The notes: generated from the sequence alone by a model not told the origin. DNA of 64,000 nt from JBKPNJ01 sp963695705 (GCA_963695705.1 CAVOHB010000006.1:1-64000); one strand, 5' to 3'; numbered from the stretch's first letter, positions 8,240 through 17,032 are shown. A program made the numbers and translations.

Positions 8240-8563
8240 GCGGTCGAGCTCCGCCGCGAAGAAAGCCGAAGCCGTCTTCAAGATCGCGTTCGCCCGCCGC
8301 AACTCACGGTTCTCCTTCTCCAGCCGAACCAGCCGGGCACGATCACCGGACGAAATGCCCGGCCGGGCGCCAGCGTCGATCTGGCCCTGCTTGACCCAAC
8401 CCCGCAACGTGTCGCGGTCAACCCCCAACTGCTCACCAACCCGAGCGCAGGCAGAAGTCACACTGAGCGCAAGCTCGGGATCCTCAAGCAAATCAGCGAC
8501 GAGCCGAACCGCTCGGTCCCGCATCTCGTCCGGATACTTCCTCGGTGCTGCCACGGCTCTCAT
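8222..8563 (-). CDS. IS3-family transposase OrfA
   Basis: 113 residues with the HTH_Tnp_1 domain: KYPDEMRDRAVRLVADLLED, a helix-turn-helix (GEQLGVDRDTLRGWVKQGQID) and a C-terminal leucine-zipper coiled coil (ARLVRLEKENRELRRANAIL) that mediates OrfA/OrfB association. The stop overlaps the -1-frame start region of OrfB. Intact, but the element's OrfB is split by IS110. Confidence 0.9.
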   Translation of the reverse strand: MRAVAAPRKYPDEMRDRAVRLVADLLEDPELALSVTSACARVGEQLGVDRDTLRGWVKQGQIDAGARPGISSGDRARLVRLEKENRELRRANAILKTASAFFAAELDRPQPRS

Positions 8564-8606
8564 CCTCCAGGGAGTTGAGAGCCCCCATCAATCCCGGTGC
8601 GGTCCA

Positions 8607-8775
8607 AAGAACATCCGCCGCGGCAGCTTCCCCAGCGTCCCCGACCTGATCGCCAGCATCGAGAACTACCGCAAAGCCAGCAACGCCAACCCAAAACCAC
8701 TGACCTGGACCGCCACAGCCGAATCAATCCTGCAGAAAGTCCGACGCGGCCGCGTCGCGCTCAACCAGTCTGCGA
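8607..8775 (+). pseudogene. IS630-family transposase C-terminal fragment
   Basis: Reads KNIRRGSFPSVPDLIASIE, then NYRKASNANPKPLTWTATAE and SILQKVRRGRVALNQ, the usual C-terminus of IS630 transposases (ending PKPFxWTAxAExILxKVxRGR). It begins directly at the right end of the IS3 element, so the 5' part was lost or displaced when the IS3 inserted or recombined. Confidence 0.75.
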
Positions 8776-8784
8776 GGGGTCTGT

Positions 8785-8920
8785 TAGTGCGCGGGTCCCA
8801 GGCGAAGACGTCCGTGCGGTGGTTGGTGTCGCCTCGGATCAGGTCGGATGCCAGCGAACTGAACGCGATGTGCCTGCCGTGGGCGGAGGTGGAAGGGAAT
8901 TCGCTGCTGTCGTTGAGCTC
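8785..8920 (-). pseudogene. PD40/TolB-like repeat protein fragment
   Basis: The minus strand reads NDSSEFPSTSAHGRHIAFSS, then LASDLIRGDTNHRTDVFAWD, a single beta-propeller (PD40/WD40-like) repeat of the kind found in actinobacterial TolB-like surface proteins. No start, neighbouring repeat or proper stop is seen, so this is a remnant. Confidence 0.55.
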
Positions 8921-9144
8921 GCGATGACCAGGGCCCGGCGCGACCCTAGTCGTGAGAAGCCACGGTGACGATAAACTCGACGCCGGCTCGGGCGGTGACC
9001 CAGCGGGTGCCTTTACCAGCGTCACCACTGGGGAGAGGTCGGGGCGATGGTCTTGTCCCTTGGCGGCGACCAGCGTGTCGGGGGGACCTTGCGAACTCAA
9101 TGTGCGGGCGTCAAGATCGGGCTGGGTTGACCTGGAGGCTGGCG

Positions 9145-9303
9145 GTGGCGCTGAGGATCGTGTGCATGTGTGGATATGTCATCCAAGGCGACGACGATGA
9201 TGACTTGTGGAGGAGCGTGCAGGAGCACATGGGTGTGTTGCACCCTGAGCTGGTTGGCAACGTGACTCGGGAGGATCTCCTGGCTCAGGCCGAGCTTCTC
9301 TAG
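9145..9303 (+). CDS. Small DUF1059-like protein
   Basis: A 52-residue protein from a GTG preceded by CTGGAGG. It begins with IVCMCGYVIQGDDDDDLWRS and continues VQEHMGVLHPELVGNVTRED. The CxCG pair followed by an acidic stretch, a Q-H spacing and HP match the small DUF1059 family of zinc-ribbon-like proteins of unknown role. Too short for strong assignment; no operon partner is obvious. Confidence 0.55.
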   Translation: MALRIVCMCGYVIQGDDDDDLWRSVQEHMGVLHPELVGNVTREDLLAQAELL

Positions 9304-9394
9304 TGTTCAGTTATGACCCGTTGGTACGCGCAGCTATCGTCGCGGGTTCGGCGGACGCGATCACCCACGCGATCGATCGGGGCGACGCATGACT

Positions 9395-10159
9395 CTAGCT
9401 GCCGGCGCTCTGGAGCAGCAGTCGTTGGTGGATGGCCCGCAGGGCGGGGCTGGGTGCGATCCCGAGTTCCTCTCGGAGTAGGACTCGTAGCCGCTCGTAA
9501 GCGCGGAGCGCTTCGGCGACGTTGCCGCGCTGCTCGAGCGCTTCCATCAGCAGGCGGTGTCCGCTTTCGCGGTAGGGCGCCAGTTCAGTCATCATCCGGG
9601 CGCGTTCCTCCGCTTGCGCAAGCGCCGCGCCGCCAAGGCCGAGGCTGGCGGCGGCAAAGCACTCCAGCCCGCGCAGTCGGACGTCTTCCAGGCGGCGGCG
9701 CCACTGATCGATCCAGGGCGCCTCCATTCCGGTGAGGAACGGCCTGGTGGCGACGTGGTAGGCGATCCCGGCCGGACCCCATGCCTGCGCCCACCGCCCG
9801 ACGGCGATGCAGGACTCCGCCCGGTGGGCGCCTTCCAAGGCTGCCTCGACGTCGACGAAGGTCGCCGGCGGCAGCAGTAGCTCGATCTCCGTCCGCCCGC
9901 GAAGATGGTCGGCGCCCACCTGGTGGCGCAGTTTGGACATCAGCACTGTCAGCGCATTTCCCGCCTCTGCCGGGGCGTCCTCCCCCCAACCGGCCATCAG
10001 CAGTGCACCGCGGGACGCTGGACGGCCGCGGTTGAGGACAAGGTAGGCGAACAGGACACGCCCTCTGCGGCCGGGCAGCGTATCTTCGATGCGGATCCCG
10101 TCGACGTCGACGACGAAGCGACCGCACAGCTGGATCCTTGCCCTGGCCCACCCGCTCAT
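9395..10159 (-). CDS. BTAD-domain (SARP-like) transcriptional regulator
   Basis: About 254 residues. N-terminal OmpR-type winged helix (IQLCGRFVVDVDG, then GRRGRVLFAYLVLNRGRPAS and a LRHQVGADHL-like segment) followed by a bacterial transcriptional activator domain (RARMMTELAPYRESGHRLLM, AYERLRVLLREELGIAPSPA). These single-module regulators bind DNA as SARPs do. Start chosen at MSGWARARIQL because the DNA-binding domain begins at once; a GTG at 10195 is an alternative. Divergent from the SnoaL-like gene at 10299, which with the OsmC-like gene is its probable target. Confidence 0.85.
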   Translation of the reverse strand: MSGWARARIQLCGRFVVDVDGIRIEDTLPGRRGRVLFAYLVLNRGRPASRGALLMAGWGEDAPAEAGNALTVLMSKLRHQVGADHLRGRTEIELLLPPATFVDVEAALEGAHRAESCIAVGRWAQAWGPAGIAYHVATRPFLTGMEAPWIDQWRRRLEDVRLRGLECFAAASLGLGGAALAQAEERARMMTELAPYRESGHRLLMEALEQRGNVAEALRAYERLRVLLREELGIAPSPALRAIHQRLLLQSAGS

Positions 10160-10298
10160 CTGGCGACCCCAGAACGACCGATCCTGGTCGTGCACTGCAT
10201 GACAGCAACCTTACGGAAAGGTCGGCGAAGGCTTCGCGCAAGCGGCGGCCGCCACGATTCCCTCGTATCTGCAACCCAGAGCCGACAGAGGAGAAGTC

Positions 10299-10730
10299 AT
10301 GGCATCCAGAAACGTCGAGACCTACCGCGCCGGTCACCAGGCCTTCAACCAGAGGGACTTCGAGGCCATGACCAGGCGATACATCGAGAACATCACGTGG
10401 ATCGATCACGCGCAGAGCCGGACTTTCAAGACCCCCCAGGAGTTCCGGGACGAATTCTTGGCCGGATGGGTCCGGGCCAGCTCCGACATCCGAATCACCG
10501 ATCCGCGATACATCGACGCCGGCAACACGGTGGTGTGCACCTTCACCGTGATTGGCACCCACGACGGGCCGCTCGGCCCATTCCCAGCTAGCGGCCGGGA
10601 GTTCACCCTGCCGCTCTGCGAGATGTGGCACTTCGACTCCAGCGGGCGTGTGGTCGGTGCGGACCTCTACTACGACCAGGTCTCGCTGCTCACACAGTTG
10701 GGCCTGCTGCCGCAGCCGTCGACTGCATAG
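10299..10730 (+). CDS. SnoaL-like ester cyclase family protein
   Basis: 143 residues of the NTF2-like SnoaL fold: YRAGHQAFNQRDFEAMTRRY at the N-terminus, the EFRDEFLAGW helix, then beta strands with FTLPLCEMWHFDSSGRVVGA and YYDQVSLLTQLGLLP at the end, the standard signature of 'ester cyclase' proteins. A Shine-Dalgarno (GAGGAGA) lies 5-10 bases before the ATG. The substrate is unknown. Divergent from the BTAD regulator and followed 168 bases later by an OsmC-like fragment. Confidence 0.85.
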   Translation: MASRNVETYRAGHQAFNQRDFEAMTRRYIENITWIDHAQSRTFKTPQEFRDEFLAGWVRASSDIRITDPRYIDAGNTVVCTFTVIGTHDGPLGPFPASGREFTLPLCEMWHFDSSGRVVGADLYYDQVSLLTQLGLLPQPSTA

Positions 10731-10898
10731 CCGGCAACAGAGCGGTTCTCCGGACGGACGGCAGCCGGCCCGCGGTGTTCGCCGCCCGGTGCCACGGGCC
10801 TTCGCCTGCCGGTTGCCGACGACTCCCGGGACGGCATGCCTCCGATGCCTGCGATCTGCTCCCGCACGAACCACCACCACACGAAAGAGAGCAGCGAC

Positions 10899-11207
10899 AT
10901 GACGACCACCGACACTCCGAGACGCAACGGCTTCGACACGGCCACGTTGATCGCCACGCTGGACGCCGTCAAGGCTAACCCCGACATCGCCAAGTTCCAG
11001 TTCCGCGCGACCAACCACTGGGTCAGCGGCACCCACAGCCGCTCGACCATCCACGGCTTCTCCGGCGCCGGTCAGGAGCTCACCCACCGCCAGGCGTCGA
11101 CCTTCGACGCCGACCACCCGGAGGTGTTGGTCGGGCAGGACAATGCACCAACCAGCAGTGAGCGGTCGGGCAAGCATGATCCCCCGACCCCACGGATCGT
11201 GGGCTAG
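10899..11207 (+). pseudogene. OsmC-family protein, C-terminally truncated
   Basis: The first ~85 residues match the N-terminus of OsmC-like proteins (FDTATLIATLDAVKANPDIA, KFQFRATNHWVSGTHS, TFDADHPEVLVGQDNAPT). The normal continuation with the peroxidatic cysteine (VEFLLHALAACLT in relatives) is missing. After DNAPT the reading turns into unrelated SSERSGKHDPPTP and stops. Full-length members have about 180 residues. So the catalytic half is lost, and no trace of it is seen in the 240 bases downstream. Confidence 0.75.
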
Positions 11208-11446
11208 GCCGACTCCCGCTCACCGAGCCAGTCAATGACAGCCGGGTACCTGGTCAGCATTTTGGCCCAACTCAGTCAAGACGGCCTCCTGCAGATGGGG
11301 GTCCGGTGACGGAAGACCAGCGGCAGCATCGACGGGGGCCGGGGCCGAGGCGTTCAGTTTGATGTTGTGCGTCTGGGGGACGTACTGAAGGTTGGCGAAT
11401 GCTTGATCTGCCGTGGAACCACGGAGTCGGTAGGTGCGCCTGGTCG

Positions 11447-12479
11447 TCAGTCCGCGAACGACCCGACATCGGTAAGAGGATGCATCGTGACGACGACCTT
11501 GCCGGCCTTGGTGCGGCCCTGCTCGACGTACGCCATGGCGTCGGTTGTCTGCTCGAACGGGAATGTCCTGTCGATGACCGGCCGGAGGACGCCGGCGTCA
11601 TACAGGGCGCCGAGCTCGCGCAGTTGGGAGCCGCTGGCCTGCATGAAGAAGAACTCGTAGCGCACGTCGAGTGCCTTGGCCTGCTTGCGGATCTTGCGGC
11701 TGAGCAGGCTCATGACGACGCGCAGGATCGACGGCGCGTCGAGCCGCCTGGCGAACCCGGCGTCTGGCGGGCCGGCTACGCCGATGGCGAGGCCGCCTGG
11801 CTTCAGCACGGTGAGGGACTTCTCTAGGTTCTGGCCCCCGAGGGAGTCGATCACGAGGTCGTAGTTGGACATCGCCTTGGAGAAGTCCTGCTTGGTGTAG
11901 TCGACGACGACGTCGGCCCCGAGCTTCCTGACCAGGTTCTGCGGTGGCGGTGCTGGTGGTGGTCGCGACGACGGCGCCGAGGTGCTTGGCGAGCTGGATG
12001 ACGGTCGAGCCGAGGCCGCCGGCTCCGGCGTGGACGAGCACCTTCTGACCGGGCTGCAGGTGTGCGCGGTCGACGAGGATCTGCCAGGCGGCCAGGGCGA
12101 CCAGCGGTACGGCGGCGGCTTCCTCGAGTGTGACCGAGTTCGGCTTGGGCGCGACGTCGTCCTGGTCGATCGCGATGAATTCGGCGAACGTGCCGATCCG
12201 GAGGTCACGAGGACGGGCGTAGACCTTGTCACCGACCTTGAAGTCGCGCACGTCGGCGCCGACCTCGGTGACCACGCCGGCCATGTCGTGGCCGAGCACG
12301 AAGGGCGTCTTGCGCTTGATCAGCCGCTTGAACTCGCCGTTGCGGGTCATTTTGTCCAGTGGGTTGATGCTCGCGGCGCTCACCCGGACCAGGACCTCAC
12401 GTCTTCCGACGGTCGGCACTGGCAGCTCGGCGGCGCGCAGACCGTCCTCGCCGTACTTGTTGACGACGAATGCCTTCAT
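11447..12479 (-). pseudogene. Zinc-binding-dehydrogenase family NADP oxidoreductase (frameshift)
   Basis: MDR-superfamily quinone-oxidoreductase-like protein of about 340 residues once the shift is repaired. GroES-like N-domain (MKAFVVNKYGEDGLRAAELP, LGHDMAGVVTEVG) and Rossmann domain with VLVHAGAGGLGSTVIQLAKH. The frame changes near 11940, in the repeat-rich ACCACCAGCACCGCCACCG stretch; after it the protein goes on as NLVRKLGADVVVDYTKQDF and ends VVVTMHPLTDVGSFAD. No structural zinc cysteines are seen, as in NADPH:quinone reductases. It follows the hydrolase gene by 28 bases, so the two form an operon under the TetR gene next door. Confidence 0.85.
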
Positions 12480-12507
12480 GATGGCGGTCCTTTGCGGTCG
12501 GTGACTG

Positions 12508-13350
12508 TCAGGCAGCGAGGAAGTCCAGCGCTTCCGGGACGAACTCTGTGTGGTGCTGGAAGATGCCCCCGTGTCCGGCGTCGGGGTAGATCGTGAGCTG
12601 GGCGTTGGGCAGTCGACGGGCGAGGTCGGCCGAGTTCTGGGTGGGCACCATCCGGTCGTGGTCGCCGTTCGCGACGAACACCGCCTGCTGGATGCGCGAG
12701 AGATCTGTCGGCTGCTGCACGCCCCAGCCGTGGATGGCCTTCAGGTGGGCCCGGAACGAGCGGACGGAGATCGCCTTGTCGCGGTCGTCCGTGCGCTCCT
12801 TCAGCCTCTTCAGGAACGCTCGCGCCTCTGACCGGCCCTTCGCCGTCTCGGTGAAGAACAGGTAGTACTTCGCGTCGCGGAAGGTCAAGGCACCCCTGGC
12901 CACGTCCAGGTACGTGAGGAACGTGACCTTGTCGATGCCTTTGCCTCCCGCAGGACCGGTGCCGGCGAGGATGATCCTGCGGACGAGATCAGGCTGGTCT
13001 TCGGCGATGACCTGAGCCACGAAGCCGCCCATCGAGAAACCGAGCAGATCGACCTCGTCGAACCCGAGAGTCCGGATGAAGTCAACCGCGTCCTTCGCCA
13101 TCTCGGCGATCGAGCTCGGCGTCCTGCCCTCCGACGCGCCGACGCCGCGGTTGTCGAAGGTGATCACCCGACGGTGCGAAGCGATGCCGTCGACGACCCG
13201 CGGATCCCAGTTGTCCAGGACCGCCGCGAGGTGGTTGAGGAAAATGACTGGCGTACCGGTCCGGGGACCGAGGTCGCGGTAGGCGAAGGTCGTGCCGCCG
13301 ACATCCGCTGTCTTGGTTGTGGCGTCCTGGTACGAGGTGATGACGGGCAT
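12508..13350 (-). CDS. Alpha/beta hydrolase
   Basis: 280 residues, intact. Nucleophile elbow GFSMGG (residue ~105), acid in NGDHDRMVP, and histidine in DAGHGGIFQ near the C-terminus form the catalytic triad; the oxyanion region is FLNHLAAVLDNWDP. The family includes esterases, haloperoxidase-like enzymes and C-C hydrolases; the substrate is unknown. Shine-Dalgarno AAGGAGC precedes the ATG. First gene of a two-gene operon with the dehydrogenase at 11447. Confidence 0.88.
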   Translation of the reverse strand: MPVITSYQDATTKTADVGGTTFAYRDLGPRTGTPVIFLNHLAAVLDNWDPRVVDGIASHRRVITFDNRGVGASEGRTPSSIAEMAKDAVDFIRTLGFDEVDLLGFSMGGFVAQVIAEDQPDLVRRIILAGTGPAGGKGIDKVTFLTYLDVARGALTFRDAKYYLFFTETAKGRSEARAFLKRLKERTDDRDKAISVRSFRAHLKAIHGWGVQQPTDLSRIQQAVFVANGDHDRMVPTQNSADLARRLPNAQLTIYPDAGHGGIFQHHTEFVPEALDFLAA

Positions 13351-13365
13351 GGCCGGCTCCTTGAT

Positions 13366-13396
13366 GGCGATTAGATTATGATCGTACGCTAATCAA
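13366..13396 (-). promoter_or_regulatory. Promoter/operator of the hydrolase operon
   Basis: AT-rich island in GC-rich DNA with the inverted repeat GATTAG-N14-CTAATC (13369-13394) and the core ATCATAAT on the minus strand. The same ATCATAAT occurs in the TetR/SDR intergenic palindrome at 14109-14120. Likely bound by the TetR protein encoded at 13458. Confidence 0.6.
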
Positions 13397-13457
13397 GAAA
13401 TGCCGGGATGGCAACCCCCGCGGCCCGTGGGTCGGTTCACGGGGGGCCTTGGCCTGC

Positions 13458-14042
13458 TTACGTCGTCTCGCCGTTGAGAATCGCGTGCGCGCTCCGGACG
13501 CCCTCCTCGAGGACGGCGTTCGACAGCTTCTTGTCGGACAGCGCGCGGGCAAGCTGCATCGATCCGACGAGCATCGTGAACAGCAAGAGCGCAGTCCCGC
13601 GCGCCGACTTGGGATCCTCCGGGGCGAGGCGTGTGCAGATCTCGTGCAGGATCGCCTTGGCGCCGGCCGTGTACGCCTTCTTGGTCGGTGCGGTGCACCG
13701 CCCTACCTCGTCGAGCAGTGCTGCCGACGGGCAGCCGACGTCAGGGTGGTCCCGGTGTCCAGGGGACAAGTACTCGCGCACGAAGACCTCGAGTCCGGCA
13801 CGGCTGCCCGGCAGCTCGCTGAACTCCGACGCCTGCCGACTGAGCTGGTCGCCGACGACCGTCGCAACGAGGTCGTCCTTGGAGTCGAAGTGCGCATAGA
13901 AGGCGCCATTGGTGAGCCCGGCGTCGGCCATCAGAGTGGCAATCCCGGATCCGTCGATGCCGTCTCGTTTGAGCCGGCGACCCGCCGTCTCGACGATGCG
14001 CCGACGAGTGGCTTCCTTGCGCTCGCTGCCGTAGCGCCCCAT
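13458..14042 (-). CDS. TetR/AcrR family transcriptional regulator
   Basis: 194 residues from MGRYGSERKEATRRRI. The N-terminal helix-turn-helix reads GSGIATLMADAGLTNGAFYA and HFDSKDDLVATVV; the C-terminal TetR_C domain contains GCPSAALLDEVGR and a helix ending in LNGETT. The start is set by GGAGGAAC before the ATG; an ATG at 14091 is possible. It lies between the hydrolase operon (same strand) and the divergent SDR gene, both preceded by similar AT-rich sites, so it probably represses both and itself. LmrA/YxaF-type relatives respond to small aromatic or antibiotic ligands. Confidence 0.88.
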   Translation of the reverse strand: MGRYGSERKEATRRRIVETAGRRLKRDGIDGSGIATLMADAGLTNGAFYAHFDSKDDLVATVVGDQLSRQASEFSELPGSRAGLEVFVREYLSPGHRDHPDVGCPSAALLDEVGRCTAPTKKAYTAGAKAILHEICTRLAPEDPKSARGTALLLFTMLVGSMQLARALSDKKLSNAVLEEGVRSAHAILNGETT

Positions 14043-14104
14043 GCGTTCCTCCACCTCCTGAACGGGCTGACTTGCCTTTCGAGTCACCATACCCTCTGGT
14101 CTGA

Positions 14105-14132
14105 CGAACATAATATTATGATTGACATACAA
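14105..14132. promoter_or_regulatory. Palindromic operator between tetR and SDR
   Basis: Perfect 12-bp palindrome CATAATATTATG at 14109-14120, next to TTGACA at 14123-14128, in the 109-base divergent region between the TetR and SDR genes. Shares ATCATAAT with the site upstream of the hydrolase operon. Confidence 0.65.
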
Positions 14133-14151
14133 ATGAGTGAAGGAGTTCACC

Positions 14152-14967
14152 ATGACAGCGCAGCAGCCAGTAGCACTCGTGACCGGCGCCTCCTCCGGCA
14201 TCGGCAAGGAGGTCGCCATCCGTCTGGTCGAAGCCGGGTTCCAAGTAGTCGGGACGAGCCGCGACGCATCAACGCTCACCGGTCGCGAGGGCCTGACCTT
14301 CGTGGACCTCGACGTCTCCCGTGATGCGTCCGTGACGGCGACCGTCGAGCACGTGCTGGGGCGGTTCGGCAGGCTGGACGTCCTGGTCAACAACGCAGGC
14401 ATCGGCTCCGCAGGTGCCGCCGAGGAGCTCTCCGTCGCACAGGACCGCAAGGTCATCGACGTCAACGTCGTCGGCGTGATCCGGATGATGAAGGCAGTGC
14501 TGCCACACATGCGCGCGCAGGGGCGGGGACGTATCGTGAACGTCTCGTCCGTCGCCGGCCTCGTCCCGCAGCCGCACATGGCGGTGTACGTCGCATCCAA
14601 GCACGCGCTCGAGGGCTACTCGGAGTCGGTGGATCACGAGGTCCGCGAGTACGGCGTCCGCGTGCTGCTCGTCGAGCCCGGACCCACCTCGACGACGTTC
14701 GACGCGGCCATGGTGCGTCCCGACGTGCTCATCCCTGCCTACGCACGGCAGCGGGAGACGTTCGCCGAAGTGATGGCGAACTCGACAAACAACGGTGACG
14801 ACCCAGCCACGGTGGCGAAGGTCATCGTCGCAGCGGTCACCGACGCCAACCCCCGACTTCGATACCCCGCCGGCACCACGGCTCGTCGAGTCAGCGCCTT
14901 GCGCCGCTTCGTTCCCGCCCGCGTCTTCGACAAGCAGATCCGCAAGATCAACCGGCTAGCCGGCTGA
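14152..14967 (+). CDS. Short-chain dehydrogenase/reductase
   Basis: 271 residues, classical SDR: TGASSGIGKEVA cofactor motif, NNAGIGSAG, catalytic NVSSVAG serine and YVASKHALEGYS (Tyr and Lys), then VEPGPTSTTFD. The basic residue after the second strand (TSRDAS) suggests NADP(H). Shine-Dalgarno AAGGAG sits 8 bases before the ATG; a GTG start at 14137 is unlikely. Divergent from, and probably repressed by, the TetR protein. Confidence 0.9.
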   Translation: MTAQQPVALVTGASSGIGKEVAIRLVEAGFQVVGTSRDASTLTGREGLTFVDLDVSRDASVTATVEHVLGRFGRLDVLVNNAGIGSAGAAEELSVAQDRKVIDVNVVGVIRMMKAVLPHMRAQGRGRIVNVSSVAGLVPQPHMAVYVASKHALEGYSESVDHEVREYGVRVLLVEPGPTSTTFDAAMVRPDVLIPAYARQRETFAEVMANSTNNGDDPATVAKVIVAAVTDANPRLRYPAGTTARRVSALRRFVPARVFDKQIRKINRLAG

Positions 14968-15434
14968 TCTTGCCGATCGCCGGGCTCGCCGTCGCTCGAG
15001 GCGCACGTCTGGGGATGGGTTCGAGCATGACCGATTGCGTTATCTCGCGAGGATCTCGGGTCGGTGGTCGCATGGTGGGAGGCGGACCTACGAGAACTCA
15101 GGCGGCGGTGCCTGACCACGGCCGTGGCTTATGGTCCGCACGAAGGGGCGCGTCCTTCTGGGCGGTGTGATGCTGGTTCGGCAGAGGCTCGACGTCGAGC
15201 GGCCGCGAAGTCGCCGAAGTTCGGCGGTGTGCTCCAGGTGCAGATGTCGAAGTTCCCCGTGCCGGGGTCGATCACGACCGGGCATGCGTTCGCGGACGCG
15301 AGACTCATGGGGGGCGCGTCCTGTGCGACAGGAACCTGCCGCGAGCCTGCGTTGACACCTCGATCCAGGGGGCGGTCACGGTAAAGCCGAACGGGCCGGC
15401 GTAACGCTCCTCGATCCAGTTGCGCAGCGTGGCC
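14968..15434. other. No recognisable gene; tail of integrase reading frame
   Basis: Readings on both strands lack family resemblance. The minus-strand integrase frame runs on through here to about 15129 but no longer resembles an integrase after 15435, which suggests a deletion junction. Confidence 0.4.
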
Positions 15435-15860
15435 ACGTTCGAAGATCGAGTGCAGCATGGTGTGGTACTTCCGCACCGACGCGGCCGACAGGCCGGCCTC
15501 GGTGGCGGTACTCACCCAGCGCTGCACCTCGGACGGCAGGATCTCGCCGATCGGCCGGCGTCCGAAGACGGGGATGAAGTGCTTGTCGAGGCAGGACCGG
15601 TACGCGGTGAGGGTGGAGGTCTCGACCTGTTTGGACGGCAGCCAGACGGTTTCGACGTACACGGCGAAGGCGACCTGGCCGCGGGAGTGGTCGTGCCAGG
15701 CGCCGTCGCGGACCTTGGCTTCTTCGCGGTGGGCGGCGCGTTGCGCGGCGCGGCGGGAGGAGAAGGTGCCGGCGGAGCGTTGTCGGCCTTCGGGGTCGCG
15801 GTAGCAGGCGACGTACCGGGTGTCGCCGTCGTCGGTGGTCCGGATCCTGATCCACGTCAT
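15435..15860 (-). pseudogene. Phage-type tyrosine integrase, N-terminal fragment
   Basis: The first ~142 residues match phage/ICE integrases of actinobacteria: Arm-binding MTWIRIRTTDDGDTRYVACY, RDPEGRQRSAGTF, AAQRAAHREEAKVR, then the SAM-like core-binding domain (TLTAYRSCLDKHFIPVFGRR, VRKYHTMLHSIFER). The catalytic domain with R-H-R-Y is missing; beyond ER the reading is unrelated. It begins about 180 bases from the tRNA-derived attachment site and points away from it. Confidence 0.8.
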
Positions 15861-16042
15861 GCTGCCTCCACGAGATCCTCGAGAGAGTTGATGTCCGCAC
15901 AGTGTCCGCAGACCTTGCCCCGAAGTTCGGCGGAAGGTGGCGAAGGTCAGCGGAAACTCAATGCGAGCCTGACCTGCGGCTTTACGCTCATAGTGGCTCA
16001 CAGTCGAGGGGAATGTGAGGCGGTTGGTGAGCCGGATACGGC

Positions 16043-16088
16043 ACTCATAACCCAGAGGTCGCAGGTTCAAATCCTGCCCCCGCTACCA
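16043..16088 (+). other. Attachment site: 3' half of tRNA-Met (CAU)
   Basis: CTCATAA anticodon loop (anticodon CAU), a variable loop, a paired T-arm GCAGG-TTCAAAT-CCTGC and the acceptor strand CCCCGCT-A-CCA are all present. The matching 5' acceptor (AGCGGGG) and a pairing anticodon stem are absent upstream, so this is not a functional tRNA. It is the tRNA-derived core of an att site left by an integrative element that uses tRNA-Met. Confidence 0.75.
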
Positions 16089-16365
16089 GAATGGAACCGC
16101 TGGTCAGAGGCCCTTTCGCTCACAGGAGCGAGAGGGTCTTCTGGGTGCTAGCAGCAATTTGGCAGCAGATGTCGCCACCACATTGCCCTGATCACAGGTC
16201 GTGAGGCGCTCATCCACCAAGTCTTCGGTGGTGAGACGTGTGGTGAGGAGACTGGTGAGGTCGATCCTCGGCCACAAAGCTCGCTGTCGGCTTTGAGTGA
16301 TCCGGTGTTGTCCACGCTGTCGGGTCGCCGTCACCTATGGGTGTACCGACGTTCGAGGAGTCGAC

Positions 16366-16587
16366 ATGGAAGCAATGCTGCTGAAGGTCCCAGACGTGGC
16401 TGTGCGTCTGGGCATGAGCCGCGCCAAGGTCTAGGAGCTCATGGCCGGCGGTGCCCTACGCTCCGTCCGCATAGGCGGCTGCCGGCGGGTGCGCCAAGAG
16501 GATCTGGTCGCGTTCGTCGCCAACCTTGATGAGCGGTGGCCAGAGCACGTCTGCACCCGAGGAGGGTCCGCGGCGCGAGGTCAATGA
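16366..16587 (+). pseudogene. Excisionase/AlpA-like HTH protein with in-frame amber stop
   Basis: 74 codons: MEAMLLKVPDVAVRLGMSRA, KV, TAG, then ELMAGGALRSVRIGGCRRVR and QEDLVAFVANLDERW. This is the winged-helix MerR-like fold of excisionases and AlpA-type regulators, where the position of the stop is normally tyrosine (KVYELM). A single change TAC or TAT to TAG explains it. It lies 280 bases from the tRNA attachment core and belongs with the integrase fragment. Confidence 0.8.
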
Positions 16588-17032
16588 TTGGTCCTGCCGG
16601 CCAGGCGCCCTGCGCTACCTAGCCGCATCCGCTTCCTCGCGAAGGTAGCCCTTTCCGCCCATGAAGACGCTACTGTCTCTGCTCAACAGGAGGTGGCCAA
16701 CCTGCACGAATCTCGTGCGGCACGCGACAAGCGGGTCCGCAACTGACACGAAGCTGGCCAGGACCGCCCGGAACTCGTAGGTGCTCGGCAGTCACAGGTT
16801 GGGGGTGTGTTGCTGGCGCTCACACGCAACGGAGAGAGCAAACCGACTAGCTGACGGTTCTTGTTGGCGACAACGAGCGTGGGTGGCGGCACCTCTGCAC
16901 CAAAGACGTGCTCTTGCGCTGCGGTGAGCGCGACACAGCAGACTAGATTGGTGCCCTTCGGCCAGCCACATCGAGGCCGAACCGAGCCTCGACTGGACAG
17001 ACGTCCGGTTCCCTGATCCAGCAGATCACGAG
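16588..17032. other. No recognisable gene
   Basis: About 445 bases with weaker GC skew and no reading of known family. The minus-strand reading over 16683-17093 has a composition unlike the neighbouring proteins and no Shine-Dalgarno. Confidence 0.4.

Larger units (their letters stand above)
5628..8606 (-). mobile_element. IS3-family insertion sequence (interrupted by IS110)
   Basis: Imperfect terminal inverted repeats of about 28 bp bound the element: left end TGAACCGCCCCGGTTTCAGT..., right end (reverse complement) TGGACCGCACCGGGATTGAT.... Inside are orfA (8222-8563) and orfB (N-part ~8150-8239, C-part 5643-6555), both on the minus strand, with orfB in the -1 frame of orfA as is usual for programmed frameshifting in this family. 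An IS110 element (6558-8149) splits orfB. No matching short target duplication is seen at the flanks (GCC left, AAG right), so the left and right neighbours were probably not contiguous before insertion. Confidence 0.85.

Noticed and set aside
16010..16088. Complete tRNA-Met gene
   Set aside because: The T-arm, anticodon loop and 3' acceptor are good, but no 5' AGCGGGG acceptor strand or pairing anticodon stem exists upstream, so only the 3' half is present.
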